From the NCBI GenBank assembly GCA_905215845.1, contig CAJMRU010000079.1, positions 1 to 5,367 on the forward strand: a DNA stretch of 5,367 bases. Direction: 5' to 3'. Position 1 is the first letter of the stretch; the number at the start of each line of letters is the position of its first letter. Below are positions 1 through 5,367 of the stretch, one piece after another. The position numbers and the translations under genes were made by a program. The DNA comes from an uncultured bacterium. GTDB lineage: Bacteria > Bacillota > Clostridia > TANB77 > CAG-508. The notes beneath the pieces were generated by a model, which was not told where the DNA came from, searched no databases, and saw only the letters and a list, made by a program, of their open reading frames with translations.

Positions 1-13
1 TATAATAAGAATT

Positions 14-229
14 TTATTTTTTCCTATAAATATCATAAATAATATCTACACATTTTTCTATTCCTAAATACCCACTATCTAAGCAAATGTCATAGTTTTC
101 TACTTCTCCATATTTTTGTTTTGTAAAGAAATTATAATATGAACTTCTTTGTTTATCCATTTTCTCTAAAACTTTACTATTTTCTTTGTAAACTTTTTCA
201 ATTCTTGATTTTCTAATTCTCCTGCCCAT
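14..229 (-). pseudogene. 5'-truncated cytidylate kinase-like protein (C-terminal remnant)
   Basis: The 71-residue frame matches, from memory of the family, only the last third of cytidylate kinase-like proteins (AAA_26-type P-loop kinases of about 200 residues). The recognisable stretch runs from about residue 17 to the end: KVLEKMDKQRSSYYNFFT, then KYGEVENYDICLDS and LGIEKCVDII. This resembles the family pattern DK-R--YYN--T--KWG---NYDLC-NS--LGIE. The P-loop and nucleoside-binding N-terminal half are absent, so it cannot be a working kinase alone. The frame is intact from an ATG with an AAAGGA five bases upstream, and it could be translated, but that site lies inside antiporter codons and may be chance. 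The first 64 nt overlap the antiporter's 3' end in another frame, and the upstream frame is closed by a TAA. I read it as a deletion remnant. A short expressed protein of unknown role is the alternative. Confidence 0.6.
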
Positions 230-1419
230 TCGAATCCTTTCTTAGCAAATATTACTGCAATAACTTCATTAATAACCGCGGCAGCTGCAATAGTTCCTTG
301 TATTAATTTTGCACTTTCTGGTGCTGGTCCCATTAATACAGAAACTGCTATTCCTGTAAATACTAATGAAACTCCTGAATGAGGAAGTAATGTAAGTCCT
401 AAATATTTTTTTACTGTTTTAGGTGATTTAGTAATATGAGCTCCAAAATATGCTCCAAAATATTTTCCTAATGCTCTTGCTACAATATATATTACTGTGA
501 ATATTCCTGCACCTAATATTAAATGATAGTCAAGTGGACTTCCTAAGTTTAATATAACTATTATTATTGCTAATCCTAAGATTGGATTAAATGCATTCAT
601 TATGTATTCTAATCTTTTTTCACTTATCATATTGGCAAATGTTGCTGAAAATGCCATCCCTATTAGCATAAAGTTAAGTACTGGTTTTGGGAATACTAAG
701 TAATTAAATAAGAATCCTACACATGATGTAATTAAAATTGCTCCTAGTAATATTAAAATACTTGCCTTTTTTCCTCTTTCTTTTTTTAATACTAAACCTG
801 CTAAAAATCCTGTTACTACCCCAATAATTAGTGGCACTATAACTACAAGTGCTATCATATAAGGTGGTAAATTGTTTGTAGATATACTTCCTGCAACTAT
901 TGCTATTGTTGTAAAAAATACTATACATCCAACAATATCATCTAATGCTGCCATTGGTATTAAACTTTTAGTTACTGGCCCTTTTGTTTTAAATTCACGC
1001 ACAATTGAAAGTGCTGGAGCCGGTGCTGTTGCTAGTGCTATTCCTCCAAATATAAAGGCTAAATAAATTGGGTATCCTGCTATTTTTAATGCAATAGCAA
1101 AAACAAATGAAACTACTAAAAAAGTTCCCAATGATTGTGTCAAAGTTGTAATTATTATTGATTTCCCTGATTTTTTTATCTTTTTCCAAACTAATTTTGT
1201 TCCTATCATTAGACCTACTGTGCATTCTAATAATGGAATAAGAATTTTATACCATTCTGAGTTTAATACATCTTGGTTTAAAACTGAAAATGCATGTGGT
1301 CCTAAAACCATACCAGTAATTAGCCATCCTAAAATGGATGGCAATTTTATTTTACTAACTAATTTTCCTACTAAGTAAGCTATAATGATTGTTATTAAAA
1401 ATCGTAATATTTCTAACAT
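166..1419 (-). CDS. cation:proton antiporter (CPA2/Kef-like, Na+/H+ exchanger domain)
   Basis: This integral membrane exchanger of 417 residues probably swaps Na+ or K+ for H+ across the cytoplasmic membrane. The protein is almost wholly hydrophobic, with roughly a dozen membrane segments starting at residue 4, as in the single-domain Na+/H+ exchanger family (usually about 380-420 residues). Family marks are LPSILGWLITGMVLGP (26-41), the TAPAPAL breakpoint of the unwound helix (131-137), the ALDDIVG motif with the ion-binding pair Asp160-Asp161, Arg315 in a late helix, and GLTLLPHSGVSL (341-352). The Asp-Asp pair is typical of electrogenic NhaA-like members. No TrkA-N/RCK regulatory domain follows. 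The ATG at 1419 has AAGGA eight to nine bases upstream. The gene lies 128 nt behind the exporter operon in the same direction. The last roughly 18 residues, after EWAG, are hydrophilic and come from DNA shared with the kinase remnant in another frame, so the natural C-terminus may have been altered. The transported ion cannot be told from sequence. Confidence 0.92.
   Translation of the reverse strand: MLEILRFLITIIIAYLVGKLVSKIKLPSILGWLITGMVLGPHAFSVLNQDVLNSEWYKILIPLLECTVGLMIGTKLVWKKIKKSGKSIIITTLTQSLGTFLVVSFVFAIALKIAGYPIYLAFIFGGIALATAPAPALSIVREFKTKGPVTKSLIPMAALDDIVGCIVFFTTIAIVAGSISTNNLPPYMIALVVIVPLIIGVVTGFLAGLVLKKERGKKASILILLGAILITSCVGFLFNYLVFPKPVLNFMLIGMAFSATFANMISEKRLEYIMNAFNPILGLAIIIVILNLGSPLDYHLILGAGIFTVIYIVARALGKYFGAYFGAHITKSPKTVKKYLGLTLLPHSGVSLVFTGIAVSVLMGPAPESAKLIQGTIAAAAVINEVIAVIFAKKGFEWAGELENQELKKFTKKIVKF
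235..240 (-). promoter_or_regulatory. possible RBS (AAAGGA) for the kinase-like remnant
   Basis: On the minus strand AAAGGA is followed by five bases and then the ATG at 229. It is embedded in the antiporter codons for Lys-Lys-Gly, so it may be fortuitous. If real, the remnant would be translated by coupling to the antiporter. Confidence 0.3.
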
Positions 1420-1427
1420 CTATATTG

Positions 1428-1433
1428 TCCTTC
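1428..1433 (-). promoter_or_regulatory. RBS of the antiporter gene (GAAGGA)
   Basis: The minus strand reads GAAGGA, then eight bases, then ATG at 1419. A second purine block, AAAAAGGAGA, lies at 1445-1436 and could also pair with 16S rRNA. The site is part of the third copy of the 16-nt element described for this gap. Confidence 0.65.
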
Positions 1434-1454
1434 TTTCTCCTTTTTACATTTTTG

Positions 1455-1483
1455 GTTATATATGCATATTTTCCTTCTTTCAC
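1455..1483 (-). promoter_or_regulatory. possible sigma-A promoter for the antiporter gene
   Basis: On the minus strand GTGAAA (1483-1478; four of six matches to TTGACA) is followed by 17 bases and then TATAAC (1460-1455; five of six matches to TATAAT). Transcription would begin near 1448 and leave about 30 nt before the ATG. In DNA this AT-rich such matches arise easily, so this is a candidate only. No GC-rich terminator separates it from the exporter gene, so read-through from upstream is also possible. Confidence 0.35.
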
Positions 1484-1527
1484 ATATAATTTGCAAGCCC
1501 AAATGTAAATGTAAGTAATTTACACAT
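1480..1527 (-). other. possible 15-codon leader mini-ORF
   Basis: ATG at 1527 opens a frame encoding MCKLLTFTFGLANYM, closed by TGA at 1482-1480, with a weak AAGAAG purine run upstream. It lies wholly in the gap between exporter and antiporter. It could be translated only from transcripts that read through from the exporter or start before 1527. Nothing about its composition (no run of one amino acid) indicates an attenuator, so coding is unproven. Confidence 0.15.
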
Positions 1528-1547
1528 ATATATTGTTCTTCTTTATC

Positions 1548-3350
1548 TTAAGATGCATCTTCAAATTGACTATTATATAAATTTGCATAAAAACCATTTT
1601 TCTCAAGTAATGTTTGATGATTTCCACTCTCAATAATATCTCCGTCTTTCATTACTAATATTTTATCTGCATTTTTTATAGTTGATAATCTATGTGCAAT
1701 AACAAAAGATGTTCTACCTTTTGTTAACTTATCCATTGCTTCTTGAATTAATATTTCAGTTCTTGTATCTACTGAAGATGTTGCTTCATCTAGTATAAGC
1801 ATTGGAGCATTTTCTATCATTGCTCTTGCTATTGTAATTAATTGTTTTTGCCCTGCTGATAATGATATTTTATCACTAATTATTGTTTCATAGCCATTAG
1901 GTAATGTTTTTATAAAATGAGATAATCCTACTGTTTCACAGACTTTTTCTATTTCTTCATCTGTAACATCTTCTTTAGAATAAGCTATATTTTCCCTAAT
2001 TGTCCCTTCAAACATCCAGGTATCTTGTAAAACCATTCCAAACAATTTATGAATATTTTCCCTTGTTAACTCTGAAATTGGTATTCCATCTATTTTTATT
2101 GCTCCACCATTAATTTCGTGAAAACGCATTAATAAATTAACCATAGTTGTTTTGCCTGCTCCAGTAGGTCCAACTATTGCTATTTTTTGCCCTGGATATA
2201 CATGTTCTGAAAAATCGTGTATTATAATTTTATTTGTTCCTTCATATCCAAATTTAACATGTTCGAATTCTATTTCACCTTTTACATTTTCAAGCTTTTT
2301 AGTTTTGTGTGACTCATCTTCTAATTCCTTTTCTTCTAAGAACTCAAAAACACGTTCACTCGCTGCTGCTGTTGATTGTAATTCTGTTGTTACCTGTGCT
2401 ATTTGTGATAGAGGGTTTGTAAATAATCTAATATATAACATAAATGCCACAATGACTCCAAAAGAAATTGTTCCTTTTAAAGCTAATATTGCACCTAGTA
2501 TACACACAGAAACATATCCAAAATTACCTACAAAGTGCATAATTGGCATCATTAATCCTGAAAGAAATTGTGATTTCCAGTTACTTATATACAATTTTTC
2601 ATTTATTTTATCAAAAGCTCTTGTAACTTCTTTTTCTGCATTATAATTTCTAACAACTTGATGACCTGAATATATTTCTTCTATATGTCCACTTATTTCT
2701 CCTAAATAATTTTGTTCTGCTAAGAAATATTTTTGAGATTTATTCATAATAAATTTCATAAGTAAAAATCCAAGTGAAGATGTTATAATTGCGGTTATTG
2801 TTAAGATTACATTTGTTGTAAACATCATAAATATTGCACCTAATAATAATGTTATAGCAGATACTAATTGTGATATACTACGTTGCATAGTTTCTCCTAT
2901 AATATCAACATCATTTGTAACTCTTGATAAAACATCCCCAAAACTTGTTGTATGATAATATCCAACTGGTAAAACATTTATCTTTTTAGAAATATCATTT
3001 CTTAACATTTTAGATGTTTTTTGCGTAGCTTTTGTCATTAATAATCCTTGTACAAAGTTTAATAATGCTCCAATTATATATATAGTAAGTAGGAAAAAAC
3101 ATATTTTTAATATAGCATCTACATCCATTCCGCCACTTGCCATTCCTGCTGTTATCAAATCTGTTAAATCACTTAATTTATCTGGTCCTATTATTGTGAA
3201 TATAGAAGAAATTGAAGCACATATTAAAGCTACTATTATTATTTTATAAAAAGGCTTACAGTATTTTATTAATTTAATTATAGATGTTCTAAAGTCTTTT
3301 GCTTTATCATTATTACTATTTTTTGAATTCCCTGTTATTCCTGCTTTCAT
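1548..3350 (-). CDS. heterodimeric ABC exporter, subunit with catalytic ATPase site (LmrD/TM288-like)
   Basis: This is a half-transporter of 600 residues, with a six-helix membrane domain (about 35-320) followed by a nucleotide-binding domain (about 355-600), the usual order and size. Visible motifs are A-loop Tyr369, Walker A GPTGAGKTT (394-402, Lys400), Q-loop Gln442, signature LSAGQ (497-501), Walker B LILDE (518-522) with catalytic Glu522, D-loop SSVD (525-528) and switch His553. The signature has Ala where LSGGQ has Gly. In heterodimers of this kind the deviant signature faces the partner's Walker motifs and completes the non-hydrolytic site. A short polar N-terminal leader (1-20) and an extracellular stretch after helix 1 (about 56-78) are present. 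The start overlaps the partner's stop by 4 nt (ATGA), with AAAGGAGG upstream, indicating translational coupling. The likely role is export of drugs or other hydrophobic compounds; the substrate is unknown. Confidence 0.93.
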   Translation of the reverse strand: MKAGITGNSKNSNNDKAKDFRTSIIKLIKYCKPFYKIIIVALICASISSIFTIIGPDKLSDLTDLITAGMASGGMDVDAILKICFFLLTIYIIGALLNFVQGLLMTKATQKTSKMLRNDISKKINVLPVGYYHTTSFGDVLSRVTNDVDIIGETMQRSISQLVSAITLLLGAIFMMFTTNVILTITAIITSSLGFLLMKFIMNKSQKYFLAEQNYLGEISGHIEEIYSGHQVVRNYNAEKEVTRAFDKINEKLYISNWKSQFLSGLMMPIMHFVGNFGYVSVCILGAILALKGTISFGVIVAFMLYIRLFTNPLSQIAQVTTELQSTAAASERVFEFLEEKELEDESHKTKKLENVKGEIEFEHVKFGYEGTNKIIIHDFSEHVYPGQKIAIVGPTGAGKTTMVNLLMRFHEINGGAIKIDGIPISELTRENIHKLFGMVLQDTWMFEGTIRENIAYSKEDVTDEEIEKVCETVGLSHFIKTLPNGYETIISDKISLSAGQKQLITIARAMIENAPMLILDEATSSVDTRTEILIQEAMDKLTKGRTSFVIAHRLSTIKNADKILVMKDGDIIESGNHQTLLEKNGFYANLYNSQFEDAS

Positions 3351-5104
3351 CCTTCTAATTCCTCCTTTGATAGTTGTGAATATGCAATCTTCTTATATTC
3401 TTCACAAGATTTTAATAATTCTTCATGTTTTCCATTTCCTACTATCTCACCATCTTTTATAACTAATATTTTATCTGCATCTTTAATTGTTCCTATTCTT
3501 TGTGCTACAATTAAAGTTGTAACACCTGCTGTTTTTTCTTTTAATTCTTTTCTTAATAATCTATCTGTTTTATAGTCAAGTGCTGAGAAAGAATCATCAA
3601 ATATATATATTTCTGGTTTTCTTGCAATTGCCCTAGCTATTGAAAGCCTTTGTTTTTGACCGCCTGAGAAGTTACCTCCGCCTTGTGCTACCATTCCATC
3701 ATAACCATTTTCTAGTTTTTCTACAAAGTCCTTACTTTGAGCAATTTCTATTGCTTTTTTTACTTCTTCTTGTGTTGTTTTTGCTTTTCCATTATCTCCA
3801 TAGGCTATATTTGAATTTACAGTTCCAGAAAATAATATTGCTTTTTGTGGTACATATCCAAATTTATTGCATAAAGCATTTTTTGTATATTCTTTTACAT
3901 TTATACCATCTACAAAAACTTCTCCTTTTTGTACGTCATATGCATGTAATGCCAAGTTTACAATTGTTGTTTTTCCACTACCAGTTGCTCCTATTAGAGC
4001 TACTGTTTCTCCCTTTTTAGCACTAAAATTTATATTTTTAACAACATATTCTTCTGAATCTGGGTAGCTAAAACTTACATTTTTAAATTCGATTGTTCCT
4101 TTTTCTATTCCTTCTTTCTTATTTCCTTCTTTTAATTTTGTTTTTGTGTCTAATACTTGGTTTATACGTTTTGCTGAAATAGATGCTCTAGGTAGCATTA
4201 CAAAAACTATTGTAAGTAATGTAAATGCCATTATTACTTGCATTGCATAAGATGAAAACACTACCATATTAGAAAATAATGACACTTGCTCTGCACCTAT
4301 TGTTCCATTTATTAAAAATGCACCTATCCAGTATATACCTAATGAAATAAAGTTTAATACAAATACCATTGAAGGGTGTAATACTGCCATTCTTTTTTGT
4401 ACTTTTAAGTTATTATCTGTTAATTCTGTGTTTACTTCATTAAATTTATTTTCTTGATATCCTTCGGCATTATATGCTCTAATTACTTCTAATCCAGTTA
4501 AGTTTTCTCTTGTAACCCTATTTAAACTGTCTGTAATTTTTTGAATTTTCTCAAATTTAGGTATTGTATAACGCATTACTGCTACTATTACCGTTACTAA
4601 GGCTAAAACTGAACCTGCAACTAAAATACTCCATTCCATTCTTCCATTTTGTATTATTTTATCTATTGCCATAATTGAAATAATTGGTGCTTTTATTATA
4701 ACTTGCAAACCTATTGCCACAAATCTTTGTATTTGAGTAATATCATTTGTTGACCTTGTAATTAAACTTGATGTAGAAAATTTCCCCATTTCTTCCATTG
4801 AAAATGACTCTACCTTGCAAAATATTTCTCTACGCAATCTTTTAGCAAATTTTGCCGCTATTTTAGCTGCAAAATATCCAACAGTCATTGCTGTTATTAA
4901 ACTTCCTATTGCACATAAAATCATCTTTCCACCCATTTCTAAAATAGGAGCTAATTCTGTTGTTTCATTTGTAATTAAATATGTTATATTTGACATATAT
5001 TCTGGAATATGCAAGTCTAACCATGCTTGTGCTATTATAAAAATAATACTTACTATGATTAAAAACCATTCTTCTTTATGAAGGTGTTTAAATAATTTAA
5101 TCAT
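3347..5104 (-). CDS. heterodimeric ABC exporter, subunit with degenerate ATPase site (LmrC/TM287-like)
   Basis: This is a half-transporter of 585 residues, with membrane helices from about 12 to 305 and a nucleotide-binding domain from about 335 to the end. Motifs are A-loop Tyr347, Walker A GATGSGKTT (372-380, Lys378), Q-loop Gln420, a good signature FSGGQ (479-483), Walker B IYIFDD (499-504) and D-loop SALD (507-510). Two key residues deviate: the catalytic Glu is Asp504 and the switch His is Gln535. Both changes are the known hallmark of the degenerate subunit in heterodimeric exporters such as TM287/288, so its own ATP site should bind but hydrolyse poorly, while its FSGGQ completes the partner's active site. 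The ATG at 5104 has AAGGAGG six bases upstream. It overlaps the upstream gene by 8 nt and the next exporter gene by 4 nt, so all three are probably one operon. The substrate is unknown; multidrug or lipid-like compounds are usual for the family. Confidence 0.93.
   Translation of the reverse strand: MIKLFKHLHKEEWFLIIVSIIFIIAQAWLDLHIPEYMSNITYLITNETTELAPILEMGGKMILCAIGSLITAMTVGYFAAKIAAKFAKRLRREIFCKVESFSMEEMGKFSTSSLITRSTNDITQIQRFVAIGLQVIIKAPIISIMAIDKIIQNGRMEWSILVAGSVLALVTVIVAVMRYTIPKFEKIQKITDSLNRVTRENLTGLEVIRAYNAEGYQENKFNEVNTELTDNNLKVQKRMAVLHPSMVFVLNFISLGIYWIGAFLINGTIGAEQVSLFSNMVVFSSYAMQVIMAFTLLTIVFVMLPRASISAKRINQVLDTKTKLKEGNKKEGIEKGTIEFKNVSFSYPDSEEYVVKNINFSAKKGETVALIGATGSGKTTIVNLALHAYDVQKGEVFVDGINVKEYTKNALCNKFGYVPQKAILFSGTVNSNIAYGDNGKAKTTQEEVKKAIEIAQSKDFVEKLENGYDGMVAQGGGNFSGGQKQRLSIARAIARKPEIYIFDDSFSALDYKTDRLLRKELKEKTAGVTTLIVAQRIGTIKDADKILVIKDGEIVGNGKHEELLKSCEEYKKIAYSQLSKEELEG
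3361..3368 (-). promoter_or_regulatory. RBS of the second exporter gene (AAAGGAGG)
   Basis: AAAGGAGG on the minus strand lies ten bases before the ATG at 3350, within the last codons of the upstream exporter gene. With the ATGA stop/start overlap it fixes this start and implies coupled synthesis of the two subunits. Confidence 0.75.
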
Positions 5105-5367
5105 CTTTTTCCTCCTTGTTGCTTATTGTACTTTTTTTGTTTGTTTCTTCTGCTATACCATATAACATAATATTTAATATAGGTAAAAGTTTTAAATCGT
5201 GTTCACTACTAATTTCTGTTAAATTTTTGATAGTATTTGTTTTCTTTTCAAAATATAAATTAAACATTTCTTGATATATCAAAAAATATGATATTGCCAT
5301 TTCTTCTGTTATACCTGCTTTTAATTTTATATCTTTTAATAATTCTTTAAATCGCACTTGGATGGAT
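5097..5367 (-). CDS. probable TetR-family regulator, C-terminal part (open at window edge)
   Basis: About 90 codons are visible and the frame stays open to the window end, so the start is probably outside. A GTG at 5357 is in frame but has no Shine-Dalgarno sequence (ATCCATCCAA precedes it), so I do not take it as the start. The predicted protein is mostly helical: FKELLKDIKLKAGITEEMAISYFLIYQEMFNLYFE would be split in two helices, then a helix at LKLLPILNIMLYGIAEE, then a polar Lys/Glu tail. This resembles the ligand-binding end of clostridial TetR/AcrR regulators (pattern: helix, 'eGyI', acidic turn, 'YidmF', and a final 'lYLYGl' helix). No HTH or MarR wing is visible, as expected if the DNA-binding N-terminus lies beyond the window. 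It ends 8 nt inside the first exporter gene, which fits a regulator controlling its own operon. The family call rests on resemblance only; an unrelated small helical protein is possible. Confidence 0.5.
   Translation of the reverse strand, partial: SIQVRFKELLKDIKLKAGITEEMAISYFLIYQEMFNLYFEKKTNTIKNLTEISSEHDLKLLPILNIMLYGIAEETNKKSTISNKEEKDD
5111..5117 (-). promoter_or_regulatory. RBS of the first exporter gene (AAGGAGG)
   Basis: A perfect AAGGAGG lies six bases before the ATG at 5104, inside the final codons of the upstream gene. It is the strongest ribosome binding site in the window and settles the start of the first exporter subunit. Confidence 0.85.

Larger units (their letters stand above)
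1421..1544 (-). repeat. three imperfect copies of a 16-nt purine-rich element
   Basis: Read on the minus strand, the copies are AAAGAAGAACAATATA (1544-1529), AAAGAAGGAAAATATG (1480-1465) and AAAGAAGGACAATATA (1436-1421). The outer two differ at one position, and the middle one differs from the last at two. Each copy is Shine-Dalgarno-like and each is followed at once by an ATG: at 1527 (15 codons), at 1467 (three codons) and at 1419 (the antiporter). The first copy starts just past the exporter stop codon. They could be duplicated translation-initiation regions, regulator sites, or chance in purine-rich DNA. Confidence 0.45.

Noticed and set aside
166..229. Programmed frameshift joining the antiporter and the kinase-like fragment
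   Set aside because: No heptameric slippery site followed by a stable structure is apparent, and a fusion would still lack the kinase P-loop, so it would make no sensible enzyme.
704..1225. Minus- and plus-strand open frames inside the antiporter (e.g. 704-928, 872-1066, 995-1225)
   Set aside because: They overlap the well-supported antiporter in other frames and show only low-complexity Asn/Ser/Tyr or Ala/Ile sequence with no family match.
1420..1547. Intrinsic terminator or riboswitch in the exporter-antiporter gap
   Set aside because: No GC-rich stem with a U-tract and no recognisable riboswitch core is seen; the gap is short and AT-rich.
2152..2646. A 164-codon open frame on the plus strand
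   Set aside because: It lies antisense to the conserved exporter domain (Walker A and end of the membrane domain), has no recognisable product and is Ser/Cys/Ile-rich as expected of a shadow frame.
3640..4020. A 126-codon open frame on the plus strand rich in Leu, Phe and His
   Set aside because: It is the complement of the first exporter's nucleotide-binding domain; the Leu/Phe bias mirrors Lys/Glu codons on the other strand.
5355..5357. GTG as the start codon of the upstream regulator-like gene
   Set aside because: No ribosome binding site precedes it and the frame remains open to the window edge, so the gene most likely begins outside.
1..5367. CRISPR array, tRNA/rRNA genes, insertion sequence ends, or reassigned TGA code
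   Set aside because: No regularly spaced repeats, RNA gene signatures, transposase or terminal inverted repeats are seen. Trp codons are TGG and TGA fits as the stop of the first exporter gene at 3347-3349.

Overview
The window is strongly AT-rich and all recognisable genes lie on the minus strand. The sequence suggests a low-GC Gram-positive bacterium of the Clostridia/Bacilli type. The grounds are base composition, strong AGGAGG-type ribosome binding sites, tight start/stop overlaps, and protein families common in Firmicutes. The ordinary bacterial code fits: Trp codons are TGG, and TGA serves as the stop of the first exporter gene exactly where the next gene starts.

In the direction of transcription (high to low coordinates) the layout is as follows. 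(1) 5367-5097 holds the C-terminal part of a protein, open at the window edge, probably the ligand-binding half of a TetR-type regulator. (2) 5104-3347 and 3350-1548 encode the two halves of a heterodimeric ABC exporter of the LmrCD/BmrCD/TM287-288 type. These three genes overlap by 8 and 4 nt and look like one operon. The first half has the degenerate Walker B and switch residues (Asp, Gln). The second has the catalytic Glu and His but a deviant signature (LSAGQ). The pair should therefore form one hydrolytic and one degenerate ATP site. (3) 1547-1420 is a 128-nt gap with no convincing terminator. It holds a possible promoter, three imperfect copies of a 16-nt purine-rich element, and two mini-ORFs. 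(4) 1419-166 encodes a CPA-type cation:proton antiporter with an Asp-Asp pair. (5) 229-14 is a C-terminal fragment of a cytidylate kinase-like protein. It overlaps the antiporter's 3' end in another frame and lacks the P-loop half.

Working together: the regulator probably controls the exporter, which would pump hydrophobic compounds or drugs out using ATP. The antiporter would exchange Na+ or K+ for H+ across the same membrane; any functional link to the exporter is only neighbourhood. Nothing here demands a new system. The points most worth a second look are the antiporter/kinase-remnant junction, which resembles a deletion scar, and the repeated leader upstream of the antiporter.
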